From: Gaiellasilicea sp963784895
GTDB taxonomy: Bacteria; Actinomycetota; Thermoleophilia; Gaiellales; Gaiellaceae
DNA: 64,000 bases
Reading direction: 5' to 3'
Assembly: GCA_963784895.1 (NCBI GenBank)
Contig: CAWATM010000017.1
Coordinates: forward strand, 124,001-188,000
In this document: positions 1 through 7,995 of the stretch, one piece after another
How the letters are laid out: the number at the start of each line of letters is the position of its first letter
Position numbering within the stretch: position 1 is the stretch's first letter
Made by a program: the position numbers and the translations under genes
Notes under the pieces: model-generated
Databases searched by the model: none
What the model was told of the DNA's origin: nothing
What the model saw: only the letters and a program-made list of their open reading frames with translations

Positions 1-2
1 TG

Positions 3-29
3 GCGCTCCGCTTGCTGAAGCGGTCGTGA
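3..29 (+). CDS. C-terminal end of an upstream gene (partial)
   Basis: Eight in-frame codons (ALRLLKRS) followed by TGA run in from the left edge and stop 36 bases before the sigma-factor start. Only the tail is visible, so the product cannot be named. The close spacing suggests that the sigma gene is the next cistron of an operon. The other frames also read open briefly, so this call is tentative. Confidence 0.3.
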   Translation, partial: ALRLLKRS

Positions 30-65
30 GCAAGAGTCCGGGGGTCCGCGGCGTATTCTCTCGCC

Positions 66-842
66 ATGGCGAAGGTCGAGGACACGAGCGCGCTCTGGCA
101 GGAGTACCGCCGCACACAGGATCGTGTCGTCCGCGACCGCCTGATCCTCACCTACGCGCCGCTCGTCAAGTTCGTCGCGGGGCGGCTCGGGAGCGGGCTG
201 CCGGCGCACGTCGACGAGGGCGACCTCGTCTCGTACGGGCTGCTCGGCCTGATCGGCGCGATCGAGCGCTACGACCCCGCCCGTGAGATCAAGTTCGAGA
301 CCTACGCGATCGCGCGGATCAAGGGCGCGATCATCGACGAGCTGCGCGCCCTCGACTGGGTGCCGCGCTCGGTGCGTGCCCGCGCCCGCGACATCGAACG
401 TGCAATCGCCGAGCTGGAGAAGAAGCTGCACCGCGCGCCGACCGACGAGGAGATCGCTGAGAAGCTCGGGCTGACGGAGGAGGAGCTCGGCACGAGCCTG
501 ACCGAGATCTCACGCTCCTCGATCGCGGCGCTCGACGAGCTCTGGACCGTGTCCGCCGGCGGCGACCAGATCGCCCTGATCGACACGATCGAGGACACGC
601 AGGGGCCTGAGCCGCAATCCGCGCTGGCGCAGACGGAGATGAAGGAGGCGCTCGGCGAGGCGATCGCACGCCTGCCCGAGCGGGAGAAGCTCGTCGTCAC
701 GCTCTACTACTACGAGGAGCTGACCTTGCGCGAGATCGGCGAGGTGCTCGGCGTCACCGAGTCGCGGGTCTCGCAGCTGCACACGAAGGCGATCCTCCGC
801 CTGAAAGCGCGCCTCGGCGCCGCCCGCGTGCCACTCGGTTAA
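66..842 (+). CDS. RNA polymerase sigma factor, FliA/WhiG family
   Basis: 258 aa, the usual length for this family. Region 2 is seen at about residues 20-95, with YAPLVKFVAGRL, DLVSYGLLGLIGAIERYDP and FETYAIARIKGAIIDELRALDWVPRSVR; this block is typical of FliA/WhiG sigma factors, which lack region 1. Region 3 follows at about 100-160 and a region 4 helix-turn-helix at about 205-250 (EELTLREIGEVLGVTESRVSQL). In relatives it directs core polymerase to flagellar or developmental promoters. No strong Shine-Dalgarno precedes the ATG; an earlier overlapping reading frame is a shadow. Sequence alone does not separate the motility role (FliA) from the sporulation role (WhiG), and no flagellar gene is visible in the window. 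Confidence 0.93.
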   Translation: MAKVEDTSALWQEYRRTQDRVVRDRLILTYAPLVKFVAGRLGSGLPAHVDEGDLVSYGLLGLIGAIERYDPAREIKFETYAIARIKGAIIDELRALDWVPRSVRARARDIERAIAELEKKLHRAPTDEEIAEKLGLTEEELGTSLTEISRSSIAALDELWTVSAGGDQIALIDTIEDTQGPEPQSALAQTEMKEALGEAIARLPEREKLVVTLYYYEELTLREIGEVLGVTESRVSQLHTKAILRLKARLGAARVPLG

Positions 843-876
843 GGTCGGTCGCGACACTTCGCACAAGGAGGCGGCC

Positions 877-2247
877 ATGGCGTTCGAGGACCTCCGGCAG
901 ATGCTCTCCGGCGAGCTTTTCCTTCCCGGCGACGAGGGCTGGGAGGAGGGGCGATCGCTCTTCAACTCGATGGTCGACCGCCGTCCCGGCGCGATCGCGC
1001 GAGTGGCCGACGTGGATGACGTCGTCGCCTGCATCGACTGGGCCCGGCGAACCGGCACCGAGCTCGCGGTTCGGGCCGGCGGCCACTCCGTCGCCGGCGT
1101 CTCGCTGAACGACGGCGGGCTCGTGATCGACATGCGCGCCTTCGAGTCGATCGAGGTCGATCCGGTCGCGCGAACCGCGCGCGCCGGCGCCGGGCTCACC
1201 TGGAGCCGCTTCGACGCGGCAACACAGGAGCACGGTCTTGCGACCACCGGCGGCCGCGTGTCGACGACCGGAATCGCCGGGCTGACGCTCGGCGGCGGTT
1301 CCGGCTGGCTCGAGCGCTCGTATGGCCTCGCGTGCGACAACATGATCGCTGCCGAGCTCGTGACCGCCGCGGGCGAGCGGCTGCGCGCAAGCGCCGACGA
1401 GCACCCGGACCTGTACTGGGCGCTCCGTGGCGGCGGCGGCAACTTCGGCGTCGTCACGGCGCTCGAGTTTCGGCTGCACCCGGTCGGCCCGACCGTCTTC
1501 GGCGGCCTCGCCGCCTACGATCCCAGGCACGGTCGCACGCTCGCAGCGGCGTTTCGCGACTACCACGCCGGCGGCCCGGAGCAGGCCGGACTCGCCTTCG
1601 GCTACGTCGCGGCACCGCCGGAGGAGTTCATGCCGGAGGAGTGGCACGGGAAGCGCGTCGTCATCACGGTGGGGATGTGGAACGGCCCGCTCGACGAGGG
1701 CGAGCGCGCGCTGCAGCCGCTCCGTGACGTGGCCGAACCGATCCTCGATCTCTACGGCGAGATCCCATACACGGAGCTCCAGTCGATGATCGACGACCCG
1801 CCGGAGAAGCGGAACTGGTGGACGGCCGAGTACCTCGACGACCTCCCCGACGACGCGCTCGACGCGCTCGTCGCCTACAGCGAGCAGATGCCACTCAGCT
1901 TCACGCAGATGCTGCTGCTGCCCTGGGGCGGCGAGGTGGCGAGACGGACGGACACGCCGATGGCGAAGCGCGAGGCGAAGTGGATCGTGCATCCCTTCTG
2001 CGTCTGGGATGGCTCCGAGCGGGACGACGAGCACATCTCGTGGGGCCGCGCCGGCCGAGACGTCCTCGCGCCGTGGCGCTCCGGCGGTGTCTACCTCAAC
2101 TTCGTCGGCGACGAGGGCGAGGACCGCGTCCGGGCCGCATTCGGCGACGCCTACGACCGCCTCGCCGCCGTGAAGGAGCAGTACGACCCGGACAACCTCT
2201 TCCACGGCAACCAGAACATCCGGCCACGAGGCCAGCTCGTGCCGTAG
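877..2247 (+). CDS. FAD-binding oxidoreductase, berberine-bridge (BBE-like) family
   Basis: 456 aa. The N-terminal half is a PCMH-type FAD-binding domain. RAGGHSVAG puts His70 where family members attach FAD through an 8-alpha-histidyl bond; GGRVSTTGIAGLTLGGGSGWL is the typical FAD-contact loop. The Cys in GLACDN is a possible second flavin attachment site, which is inference. The C-terminus has the BBE signature (YLNFVGDEGEDRVRAAFG and YDPDNLFHGNQNI). Such enzymes oxidise alcohols, sugars or alkaloids with O2; the substrate here is unknown. There is no signal peptide, so it is probably cytoplasmic. AAGGAGG lies 8 bases before the ATG. Confidence 0.92.
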   Translation: MAFEDLRQMLSGELFLPGDEGWEEGRSLFNSMVDRRPGAIARVADVDDVVACIDWARRTGTELAVRAGGHSVAGVSLNDGGLVIDMRAFESIEVDPVARTARAGAGLTWSRFDAATQEHGLATTGGRVSTTGIAGLTLGGGSGWLERSYGLACDNMIAAELVTAAGERLRASADEHPDLYWALRGGGGNFGVVTALEFRLHPVGPTVFGGLAAYDPRHGRTLAAAFRDYHAGGPEQAGLAFGYVAAPPEEFMPEEWHGKRVVITVGMWNGPLDEGERALQPLRDVAEPILDLYGEIPYTELQSMIDDPPEKRNWWTAEYLDDLPDDALDALVAYSEQMPLSFTQMLLLPWGGEVARRTDTPMAKREAKWIVHPFCVWDGSERDDEHISWGRAGRDVLAPWRSGGVYLNFVGDEGEDRVRAAFGDAYDRLAAVKEQYDPDNLFHGNQNIRPRGQLVP

Positions 2248-2296
2248 CCCGTTACGATCCTCCCGAGACCCAACGAGCCGAGGAGGACCCGTCCGT

Positions 2297-4354
2297 ATGC
2301 CCGCTTTCGAGCCTGGAAAGATCCGCAACGTCGCCGTCGTCGGTCACCGCGGGACGGGCAAGACCTCGCTCGTCGAGGCGCTGCTCTTCCAGGCGGGCGA
2401 GACGAACCGGCTCGGAACGATCGACGCGGGCTCGACGATCGCGGACTGGGATGACGACGAACAGCAGCGGAAGATGTCGATCTCGCTCTCGCTCACGCAC
2501 GCCGAGTGGCAGGGCCGCAAGCTCAACCTGATCGACGTCCCCGGCGACCCGAGCTTCCAGGGCGAGGCGCGCTGTTCGCTTCGCGTCGTCGAGGGAGCGC
2601 TCTTCGTCCTCAGCGGTGTCATGGGCGTCGAGGTCGGAACCGCGCGGCTCTGGAAGCGTGCCGACGAGCTCGGGATCGCGCGCGTCCTCTTCGTCAACAT
2701 GCTCGACCGCGAGCGGGCCGACTTCTTCCGCGCGCTGGGCCAGATGCAGGAGCAGCTCTCGCCGCGCTGTGTCGCCGTCCAGCTGCCGATCGGCTCCGAG
2801 CACGAGCTGACGGGCATCGTCGACATCCTCCACATGTGCTCGTATGCGAGCCCGGACGGCGACGCGGAGCCCGAGCCCGGGCCGATCCCCGACGAGCTCT
2901 CCGGCCTCGTCCAGGAGTACCGCGAGAAGCTGCTCGACGAGGTCGTCCAGACCGACGAGGCGCTGATGGAGAAGTACCTCGAGGGCGAGGAGCTCGGCGT
3001 CGAGGAGGTCGCGCACGCGCTCAAGGACGCGGTCACGCGCGGCGAGGTCTTCCCGGTCGCGTGCGGTGTCGCGACGAAGAACCTCGGCACGCACGCGCTG
3101 CTCGACCTGATCGTCGAGGGTGTCCCCTCGCCGGCGAAGGCAGGCTCGATCACGCACATCGAGGGTGCCGACACGGCCGCGTTCGTCTTCAAGACGATCG
3201 CCGATCCGTTCGCCGGCCGGATCAACCTCTTCCGCGTCCTCCAGGGGTCGGTGCGGCCGGACCAGACGCTCGTCGACGCCCGCACGCACGCCAAGGAGCG
3301 GATGGGCTCGCTCCTCTTCCAGCAGGGCAAGGAGCACATCGCCGCGCAGGAGTTCGGGCCCGGCGACATCGGCGCCGTCGCGAAGCTGAAGGAGGTGCAG
3401 ACGGGCGACCTGCTGCTCGACAAGGAGGTCGAGACCGATGTGCCCGAGATCGGCTTCCCCGAGCCGGTGATGAGCTTCGCGATCACGCCGAAGTCGAAGG
3501 GCGACGAGGAGAAGGTCGCGCAGGCGATCAGGCGCCTCAGCGAGGAGGACCCGACGCTGCACCTCCACCGCGACCAGCAGACCGGGGAGGAGATCCTCTC
3601 CGGGATGAGCCAGATGCACGTCGAGGTCGCGCTCGAGCGCGCCAAGCGCCGCTTCGGCGTCGACGTCGAGCTGCACCCGCCGCGCGTGCCGTACCTCGAG
3701 ACGATCCGCAAGGAGTCCCGCTCGCACGCCCGCTACAAGAAGCAGACCGGCGGCCGCGGCCAGTTCGGCGACTGCACGATCGTGCTCGAGCCGATCGAGG
3801 GGAACGTCGGCTACGAGTTCGTCGACAAGATCGTCGGCGGCGTCATCCCGCAGAGCTTCCGGCCGGCCGTCGACAAGGGGATCCAGGAGGCGATGCACCA
3901 CGGTGAGCTGGCCGGCGCGCCCGTGCAGGGCATCCGCGTCCTGCTCGTCGACGGCTCCTACCACACGGTCGACTCCTCCGAGATGGCGTTCAAGATCGCC
4001 GGCTCGATGGCGTTCAAGGAGGCCTACACGAAGGCGGAGCCGGTGCTGCTCGAGCCGATCATGGAGCTCGAGGTCACCGTCCCCGACGAAGCCGTCGGTG
4101 CGGTCAACGGTGACCTCAACTCACGTCGCGGGCGCCTGCACGGGATGGAGCCGGCGTCGGGGATGACGACGATCAAGGCCGAGGTGCCGATGGCCGAGAT
4201 GCTCACCTACCTGCAGACGCTGACCTCGATCACCGGCGGCCGCGGCGACTACTCGATGCATTTTCTCCGCTACGAGGAGGTCCCGTCCCACGTCGCCCAG
4301 AAGGTGATCGACGAGACGAAACGCGAGCGAGAGGCGACGAGCGCGGCCCACTGA
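2297..4354 (+). CDS. EF-G-like translational GTPase (FusA2 type)
   Basis: 685 aa, colinear with elongation factor G domains I-V. P-loop GHRGTGKT (16-23) and switch region are present. The G3 motif reads DVPGD (80-84) rather than DTPGH, and G4 reads NMLD (134-137) rather than NKMD, so the catalytic His and the guanine-contacting Lys are both replaced. GRGQFGD and the domain V block LNSRRGRLHGMEP are well kept. It is therefore a paralogue of the kind found beside canonical EF-G in many actinobacteria, not the housekeeping factor; its role is unsettled. GAGGAGG precedes the ATG by 9 bases. The gene stands alone, ending in a strong hairpin. Confidence 0.93.
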   Translation: MPAFEPGKIRNVAVVGHRGTGKTSLVEALLFQAGETNRLGTIDAGSTIADWDDDEQQRKMSISLSLTHAEWQGRKLNLIDVPGDPSFQGEARCSLRVVEGALFVLSGVMGVEVGTARLWKRADELGIARVLFVNMLDRERADFFRALGQMQEQLSPRCVAVQLPIGSEHELTGIVDILHMCSYASPDGDAEPEPGPIPDELSGLVQEYREKLLDEVVQTDEALMEKYLEGEELGVEEVAHALKDAVTRGEVFPVACGVATKNLGTHALLDLIVEGVPSPAKAGSITHIEGADTAAFVFKTIADPFAGRINLFRVLQGSVRPDQTLVDARTHAKERMGSLLFQQGKEHIAAQEFGPGDIGAVAKLKEVQTGDLLLDKEVETDVPEIGFPEPVMSFAITPKSKGDEEKVAQAIRRLSEEDPTLHLHRDQQTGEEILSGMSQMHVEVALERAKRRFGVDVELHPPRVPYLETIRKESRSHARYKKQTGGRGQFGDCTIVLEPIEGNVGYEFVDKIVGGVIPQSFRPAVDKGIQEAMHHGELAGAPVQGIRVLLVDGSYHTVDSSEMAFKIAGSMAFKEAYTKAEPVLLEPIMELEVTVPDEAVGAVNGDLNSRRGRLHGMEPASGMTTIKAEVPMAEMLTYLQTLTSITGGRGDYSMHFLRYEEVPSHVAQKVIDETKREREATSAAH

Positions 4355-4393
4355 GCACCGAGCTTCCGCGACCGCTCGGTTACACAAACGTTC

Positions 4394-4430
4394 GGGGACT
4401 GTCCCCGGGCCTGTCCCCGGGACAGTCCCC
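4394..4430. terminator. Hairpin built from the GGGGACTGTCCCC repeat
   Basis: GGGGACTGTCCC at 4394-4405 pairs with GGGACAGTCCCC at 4419-4430, giving a 12-bp stem. The site lies between the convergent ends of the EF-G-like gene and the PadR operon, where it could serve both. The unit recurs at 49422-49434 and a related palindrome lies at 6563-6580. There is no U-run, so intrinsic termination is inferred from position and stem strength. Confidence 0.55.
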
Positions 4431-4441
4431 CGCGATCGTCG

Positions 4442-4636
4442 TTACGCCGGCTGCGCTTCGCTGCCAGCGGGCGGTGCGTCGCCTACGCGCAGCCGCTTGA
4501 TCAGCTCTGTCACGTCGGCGAGCTCCTGCTCGAGGTCGCGCTGGTAGGAATCCAGCCGCTCGAGCACATTCTCGCTGGCGTAGAAGCGCGTGCCGAGCGG
4601 CGCGCGCCTGCGGTGAAATCTGCGGTGGTGGTGCAT
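4442..4636 (-). CDS. 64-aa hypothetical protein, PadR partner
   Basis: The protein starts MHHHRRFHRRRAPLGTRFYAS, a very basic His/Arg-rich head, followed by a helical heptad-like segment (ENVLERLDSYQRDLEQELADVTELIKRL, in two parts) and an Ala/Pro tail. A perfect GGGAGGTGACC Shine-Dalgarno sits just before the ATG, and the padR stop lies 2 bases upstream, so the two genes are co-translated. No function is recognised. A short coiled-coil protein beside a PadR regulator could be a membrane- or ligand-associated partner, but that is only inference. A longer open frame that reads back into padR is a shadow. Confidence 0.75.
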   Translation of the reverse strand: MHHHRRFHRRRAPLGTRFYASENVLERLDSYQRDLEQELADVTELIKRLRVGDAPPAGSEAQPA

Positions 4637-4638
4637 GG

Positions 4639-4995
4639 TCACCTCCCTTCCTGGTGTCGTTCGAGAAACCGGTCGATGCGGGCGCGGGTCTCGGCGAGCG
4701 AGGCTGCCCAGCGCTCGAGCGCCTCGCCGCCCGCGTCGGTGAGCTCGTACGTGCGCTTGGCCGGCCCCGGGACGGACTCGTCCCACTCGCTGCTCACGAG
4801 CCCCTGCTCCTCGAGCCGGCGCAGGACGCGGTAGAGGTTGCCGACGTCGACCCGCTCGTCGCCGACCAGTTCGGGCAGGCGTTCGAGGAGGTCGTAGCCG
4901 TGCGCCTTCCGCTCGCGGAGGAGCAGCAGGAGCGCCGCGACCTGAAAGCGCTCGATCCGTCCGCCCCGTCCGTGCCATCCCCGTCGTCTGTACAT
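4639..4995 (-). CDS. PadR-family transcriptional regulator
   Basis: 118 aa, a usual length for a small PadR regulator. The winged helix is clear: FQVAALLLLLRERKAHGYDLLERL, then VDVGNLYRVLRRLEEQGLVSSEW and the wing AKRTYELTDAGGEALERWAA, followed by a C-terminal dimerisation helix. The start is placed at the ATG at 4995, matching family N-termini; reading further upstream adds non-homologous residues. A perfect ATATGT-N5-ACATAT dyad covers this start codon, as expected for autorepression by PadR proteins. It is the first gene of a two-gene unit with the 64-aa protein. The effector is unknown. Confidence 0.92.
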   Translation of the reverse strand: MYRRRGWHGRGGRIERFQVAALLLLLRERKAHGYDLLERLPELVGDERVDVGNLYRVLRRLEEQGLVSSEWDESVPGPAKRTYELTDAGGEALERWAASLAETRARIDRFLERHQEGR

Positions 4996-5010
4996 ATGTG
5001 AGTTACATAT
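4994..5010. promoter_or_regulatory. Probable PadR operator (ATATGT-N5-ACATAT)
   Basis: A perfect 6-bp inverted repeat separated by 5 bases overlaps the first codon of padR. PadR proteins commonly bind dyads with ATGT/ACAT half-sites in their own promoters. The site is unusually AT-rich for this genome and may also contain the promoter -10 region of a leaderless or near-leaderless transcript. Confidence 0.6.
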
Positions 5011-5061
5011 AGCAGAACACGGCCTGTGGATAACCCGCGCGGCTCTGCTACGGTCGGACGC

Positions 5062-5673
5062 ATGCGAGTGACGCGTGCAGCCGCGACGCGCACCTGCGCG
5101 ATCTGCGAACGCTCGCTCCTGATGGGCGAGCATGCACTTCGGTTCTCGCCCGGCGGGGGCGAGTACGTCGACGTCTGCCCGCTCTGCGCCGAGATCGCCC
5201 AGGAGCACGGCTGGATGCGCGAGGGGAGCCCCTCGCTACCGACCGTCCCGTACGACGCGCGCCGGCGCAAGAGCCTCTGGAGCAGCCTGCTCGGTGGCAG
5301 CCGCCGCGCCGAGGAGGCTCCGGTCGCCGCCGAGCCGATCCTGCGCCGGCTCTCGGAGCCGGAGCTGGCGGTCGTCGAGGCGGCCGACCTCTTCAACGCG
5401 AGCGCGCACCGGCGAACCGCCGCCGGCGTGGCGAAGAGCCTCGGGGCGCCGAAGGCCTCGATCCTCCCGCTGTCGGGGTTCAGCGGCGAGATGGTCGTGA
5501 CGGTCGCCTGGGAGATCTCCTGGTACCAGTACCGCGTCTCCCCCGACGCGGCGCAGCCCGTCCGGCTCGTCGAGCGCGGTCACGACCTGGACGAGCTCGA
5601 CGGCAGCTTCCAGGAATGGAACGCGCAGCTCGCCGACGACGGCCGCTTGATGCCCGACATCGCCCGAGTCTGA
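5062..5673 (+). CDS. Hypothetical protein with N-terminal CxxC zinc-ribbon
   Basis: 203 aa from the ATG at 5062 (MRVTRAAATRTCAICERSLL). Two CxxC pairs (CAIC and, about 28 residues on, CPLC) form a probable zinc ribbon. A middle linker (RRRKSLWSSLLGG) leads to a C-terminal domain with a pattern like FSGEMVVTVAWEISWYQYRV. No catalytic family is recognised. The gene is divergent from padR across the operator and ends exactly where the LysE-type gene begins, so the two are probably co-transcribed. A start at 5026 is possible but would place the start inside the promoter region. Confidence 0.75.
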   Translation: MRVTRAAATRTCAICERSLLMGEHALRFSPGGGEYVDVCPLCAEIAQEHGWMREGSPSLPTVPYDARRRKSLWSSLLGGSRRAEEAPVAAEPILRRLSEPELAVVEAADLFNASAHRRTAAGVAKSLGAPKASILPLSGFSGEMVVTVAWEISWYQYRVSPDAAQPVRLVERGHDLDELDGSFQEWNAQLADDGRLMPDIARV

Positions 5674-6303
5674 GTGCCCGACCCGGCGGCCCTGCTCCTC
5701 TTCGCGGCTGCGGCGCTCGCGCTGATCGTCGTGCCCGGCCCCGCCGTCCTCTACATCGTCTCCCAGAGCATCGACCGCGGCCGGCTCGCCGGCTTCGTCT
5801 CGGCGCTCGGCATCGCCGTTGGCGCGCTCGTGCACGTCGCCGCCGCCGCGATCGGGCTCTCGTCGATCCTCGTCTCGTCCGCGGCCGCGTTCAACGTCGT
5901 CAAGTACGCCGGCGCCGCGTACCTCGTCGGCATGGGCATCTGGACGATCTGCACGAGCCGCGGCGCACCGCGCGAGAGCGCGCCCAGCGAGCGGCGTCTG
6001 CGCCGCCGCTTCGGCCAGGGCGTGATCGTGAACGTGCTCAACCCGAAGACCGCGCTCTTCTTCTTTGCCTTCCTGCCGCAGTTCGTCGACCCGGAGCAGG
6101 GCGCCGCGGCGCTGCAGATCGCCGTGCTCGGCCTCGTCTTCGTCGTGATCGCGGTCGTCAGCGACAGCGTCTGGGCGCTCGCGGCGGGAACGGCGTCGGA
6201 GCGCCTCCGCGGGAACCGCCGCTTCCTCTCCGTGCAGCGATACGTCTCGGGCTCCGTCTTCGTCGGTTTGGGCGCGCTGACGGCCGTCGCGAAACGTCAC
6301 TAG
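5674..6303 (+). CDS. LysE/RhtB-family amino-acid exporter
   Basis: 209 aa with about six hydrophobic segments. The N-terminal block ALALIVVPGPAVLYIVSQSI is the LysE/RhtB signature, and GQGVIVNVLNPKTALFFFAFLPQF is the second conserved block of the family. These inner-membrane carriers export amino acids or derivatives such as homoserine, threonine, lysine or leucine; the substrate cannot be read from sequence. It starts with GTG immediately after the stop of the zinc-ribbon gene, suggesting translational coupling. Confidence 0.9.
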   Translation: MPDPAALLLFAAAALALIVVPGPAVLYIVSQSIDRGRLAGFVSALGIAVGALVHVAAAAIGLSSILVSSAAAFNVVKYAGAAYLVGMGIWTICTSRGAPRESAPSERRLRRRFGQGVIVNVLNPKTALFFFAFLPQFVDPEQGAAALQIAVLGLVFVVIAVVSDSVWALAAGTASERLRGNRRFLSVQRYVSGSVFVGLGALTAVAKRH

Positions 6304-6345
6304 ATCGGGGCTGGCGCCGACCGCCGAGGTTCGTAGACTGAGACC

Positions 6346-6558
6346 GTGATCTACTGCGTCATCCCCCGTGGCCTCGAGGACGAGCTCTTCGAGAAGATGG
6401 TCGACTACTACAAGGACAACCCGAACGTGACCGTAATCGTCGACCGCCGCGCGGGGGAGGATCGACGCAACGGCCGAGCGTACGGGGGCAAGCGGGAGAT
6501 CCGCGACCGGCGCCGCGCCCGGATCCCGGGGACCTTCCCCGAGACCGACACCGCGTAG
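6346..6558 (+). CDS. 70-aa conserved hypothetical protein
   Basis: The protein begins MIYCVIPRGLEDELFEKMVD and continues to NPNVTVIVDRRAGEDRRNGR, ending in an Arg-rich tail. Short proteins with the CVIP...NVTVIVDRR pattern are, from memory, widespread in actinobacteria and have no assigned role. The strongly basic second half could contact nucleic acid, which is inference. It has a GTG start and is followed immediately by an 18-bp palindrome. Confidence 0.75.
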   Translation: MIYCVIPRGLEDELFEKMVDYYKDNPNVTVIVDRRAGEDRRNGRAYGGKREIRDRRRARIPGTFPETDTA

Positions 6559-6562
6559 AACT

Positions 6563-6580
6563 GTCCCCCGATCGGGGGAC
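6563..6580. terminator. 18-bp perfect palindrome after the 70-aa gene
   Basis: GTCCCCCGATCGGGGGAC is a perfect palindrome lying 4 bases after the stop codon. With the preceding ACT it reads ACTGTCCCCC, matching half of the GGGGACTGTCCCC repeat at 4394 and 49422. It probably folds as a short 3'-end hairpin. Confidence 0.45.
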
Positions 6581-6613
6581 GAGTCGTGCGCCGACGCGGC
6601 CGAGAGTCGTCAT

Positions 6614-7405
6614 ATGTCGTACGACGAGTACGAGGGCCGCCGGACGATCTCGATCCCGCTGGTCCTCGCCGGCCTCGCCGTCGCGGCCGCGCTCGGGGTC
6701 TCGCTCTTCGCGGTTGCGTCCGTCCGCGAGCAGAGGCTCCAGGTCGACCTGCTCCGCACCGACGTGCGCGAGCTCGAGGGCCGGCTGGAGGAGTTCCGCC
6801 TCTCCGACCAGAAGCTTGCAGGCCGGCTGAAGACGTCGGAAGGGAAGCTCCGCGAGAAGGATCAGGGAATCGCGCCGCTTGCCGCGCGCGTCCTCAAGAG
6901 CGTCTTCACGGTCAAGACCGACGACGGGCTCGGCGCGGGCTTCGCAGGCTGGACCGCCGGCGGCCAGCTCTACGTCGTCACGGCCGCCCACGTCGTCGAC
7001 AGCGTCGGCGCGCAGGTGCTGCTCGAGCGGAACACGGGCTCCTGGCGCGGCGAGGTCGTCGCGCGCGACCGGGAGCGCGACCTCGCTGTGCTCCGGGTCG
7101 ACGGCAAGCCGATCGGCGCAGCGCCGCTCTGGCAGCAGCCGCGCGCGAACAAGCCGCGCGTCGGCGATGCGCTGCTGCTCGTCGGCAGCCCCTTCGGGCT
7201 CGGCGGCACGGTCACGAGCGGCGTCGTCAGCCGCGTGGGCGCGAAGGAGATCCAGACGGACGCGGCCGCAAATCCGGGCAACTCGGGCGGGCCGGCAGTC
7301 GACCGCAAGGGCCGTGTCGTCGGCGTCCTCGTCGCCGGTGGCGGCGAGAACATCAACTTCGCCGTGCCGATCTCGCGGCTCTGCGGTTCGCTGCGCGACT
7401 GCTAG
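6614..7405 (+). CDS. Membrane-anchored S1C (HtrA/trypsin-like) serine protease
   Basis: 263 aa. An N-terminal transmembrane helix at about residues 13-35 is followed by a predicted coiled coil (about 38-85) and a trypsin-like domain. The catalytic triad is visible as His126 (TAAHVV), Asp156 (DLAVL) and Ser224 (GNSGGP). There is no PDZ domain, unlike DegP/HtrA, so regulation must differ; the coiled coil may mediate oligomerisation. The protease domain is expected outside the membrane, in envelope quality control. The last residues include two Cys (CGSLRDC). The ATG start gives a typical short cytoplasmic tail. Confidence 0.9.
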   Translation: MSYDEYEGRRTISIPLVLAGLAVAAALGVSLFAVASVREQRLQVDLLRTDVRELEGRLEEFRLSDQKLAGRLKTSEGKLREKDQGIAPLAARVLKSVFTVKTDDGLGAGFAGWTAGGQLYVVTAAHVVDSVGAQVLLERNTGSWRGEVVARDRERDLAVLRVDGKPIGAAPLWQQPRANKPRVGDALLLVGSPFGLGGTVTSGVVSRVGAKEIQTDAAANPGNSGGPAVDRKGRVVGVLVAGGGENINFAVPISRLCGSLRDC

Positions 7406-7428
7406 CCAGGTCAGGCGATGAGTGCTCT

Positions 7429-7465
7429 GGGGCCGCCGCAGGGGCCCCTCAGGGGTCTTGCGCGA
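7429..7465. repeat. Dispersed 3'-end hairpin element, copy 1
   Basis: Read from the minus strand, immediately after the stop of the gene ending at 7468, it runs GCGCAAGACCCCTGAGGGGCC and then a GC-rich stem. Copies at 36457-36493 and 48944-48980 have the same order and the same orientation relative to the upstream stop codon. It separates two convergent genes and probably acts as a transcript end. Confidence 0.55.
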
Positions 7466-7467
7466 TA

Positions 7468-7962
7468 TCAGCCGGCGCTGTACGTAACTGGGTCGTAGTA
7501 ACGGATACAGGCAGCGGCCCCGAGCGCCGCAAACCGCGACCGGACGTCCGCGAGAATGGGGATCGTGTCGTTGACGCGCCGCTCGAACAGTTGCGGGTCG
7601 AAGCTTCGTCGCAGCCGTGCGATCGCGGCGACGTCGGCGCGATGCGATGCCGCGACGATCGAGAGCGTTCGCGCGATCGCCAGCTCGTCGGCGGACGGCC
7701 GCGGCAGCGCGTCCAGCTCGGCGATCACGTCGGCCTCGACGTCGGTGGCTCCCGCGTAGACGTCGAGGGCCCTCTTCTCGTCGCTCGCGATCGCCTCGCC
7801 CGCCGAGATCACGTCGAGGGCCTGCTCGATCCCGTGCTCGCACGCTGTGCTCGCCCGCTCCGACCACGGCGGCTCGTCCTCGCCCACGAGCTTCATCCCG
7901 ACGACGACTACCACGGCGAGCACCGCGATCGCGACACCGCCGGCGAGCAGGAGCATGCGCAT
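7468..7962 (-). CDS. Hypothetical membrane-anchored protein
   Basis: 164 aa from the ATG at 7962 (MRMLLLAGGVAIAVLAVVVV). A single N-terminal transmembrane or signal-anchor segment of about 22 residues is followed by a soluble, mostly helical domain. It contains Cys residues near ACEHGIEQ and at AACIRYYDP that could form an exported disulfide. No family is recognised. It is convergent with the protease gene and divergent from the aldehyde dehydrogenase gene, with about 30 bases between starts. Confidence 0.7.
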   Translation of the reverse strand: MRMLLLAGGVAIAVLAVVVVVGMKLVGEDEPPWSERASTACEHGIEQALDVISAGEAIASDEKRALDVYAGATDVEADVIAELDALPRPSADELAIARTLSIVAASHRADVAAIARLRRSFDPQLFERRVNDTIPILADVRSRFAALGAAACIRYYDPVTYSAG

Positions 7963-7995
7963 CACACCCGAGCCTACTGACTACACTGCGGCGCG

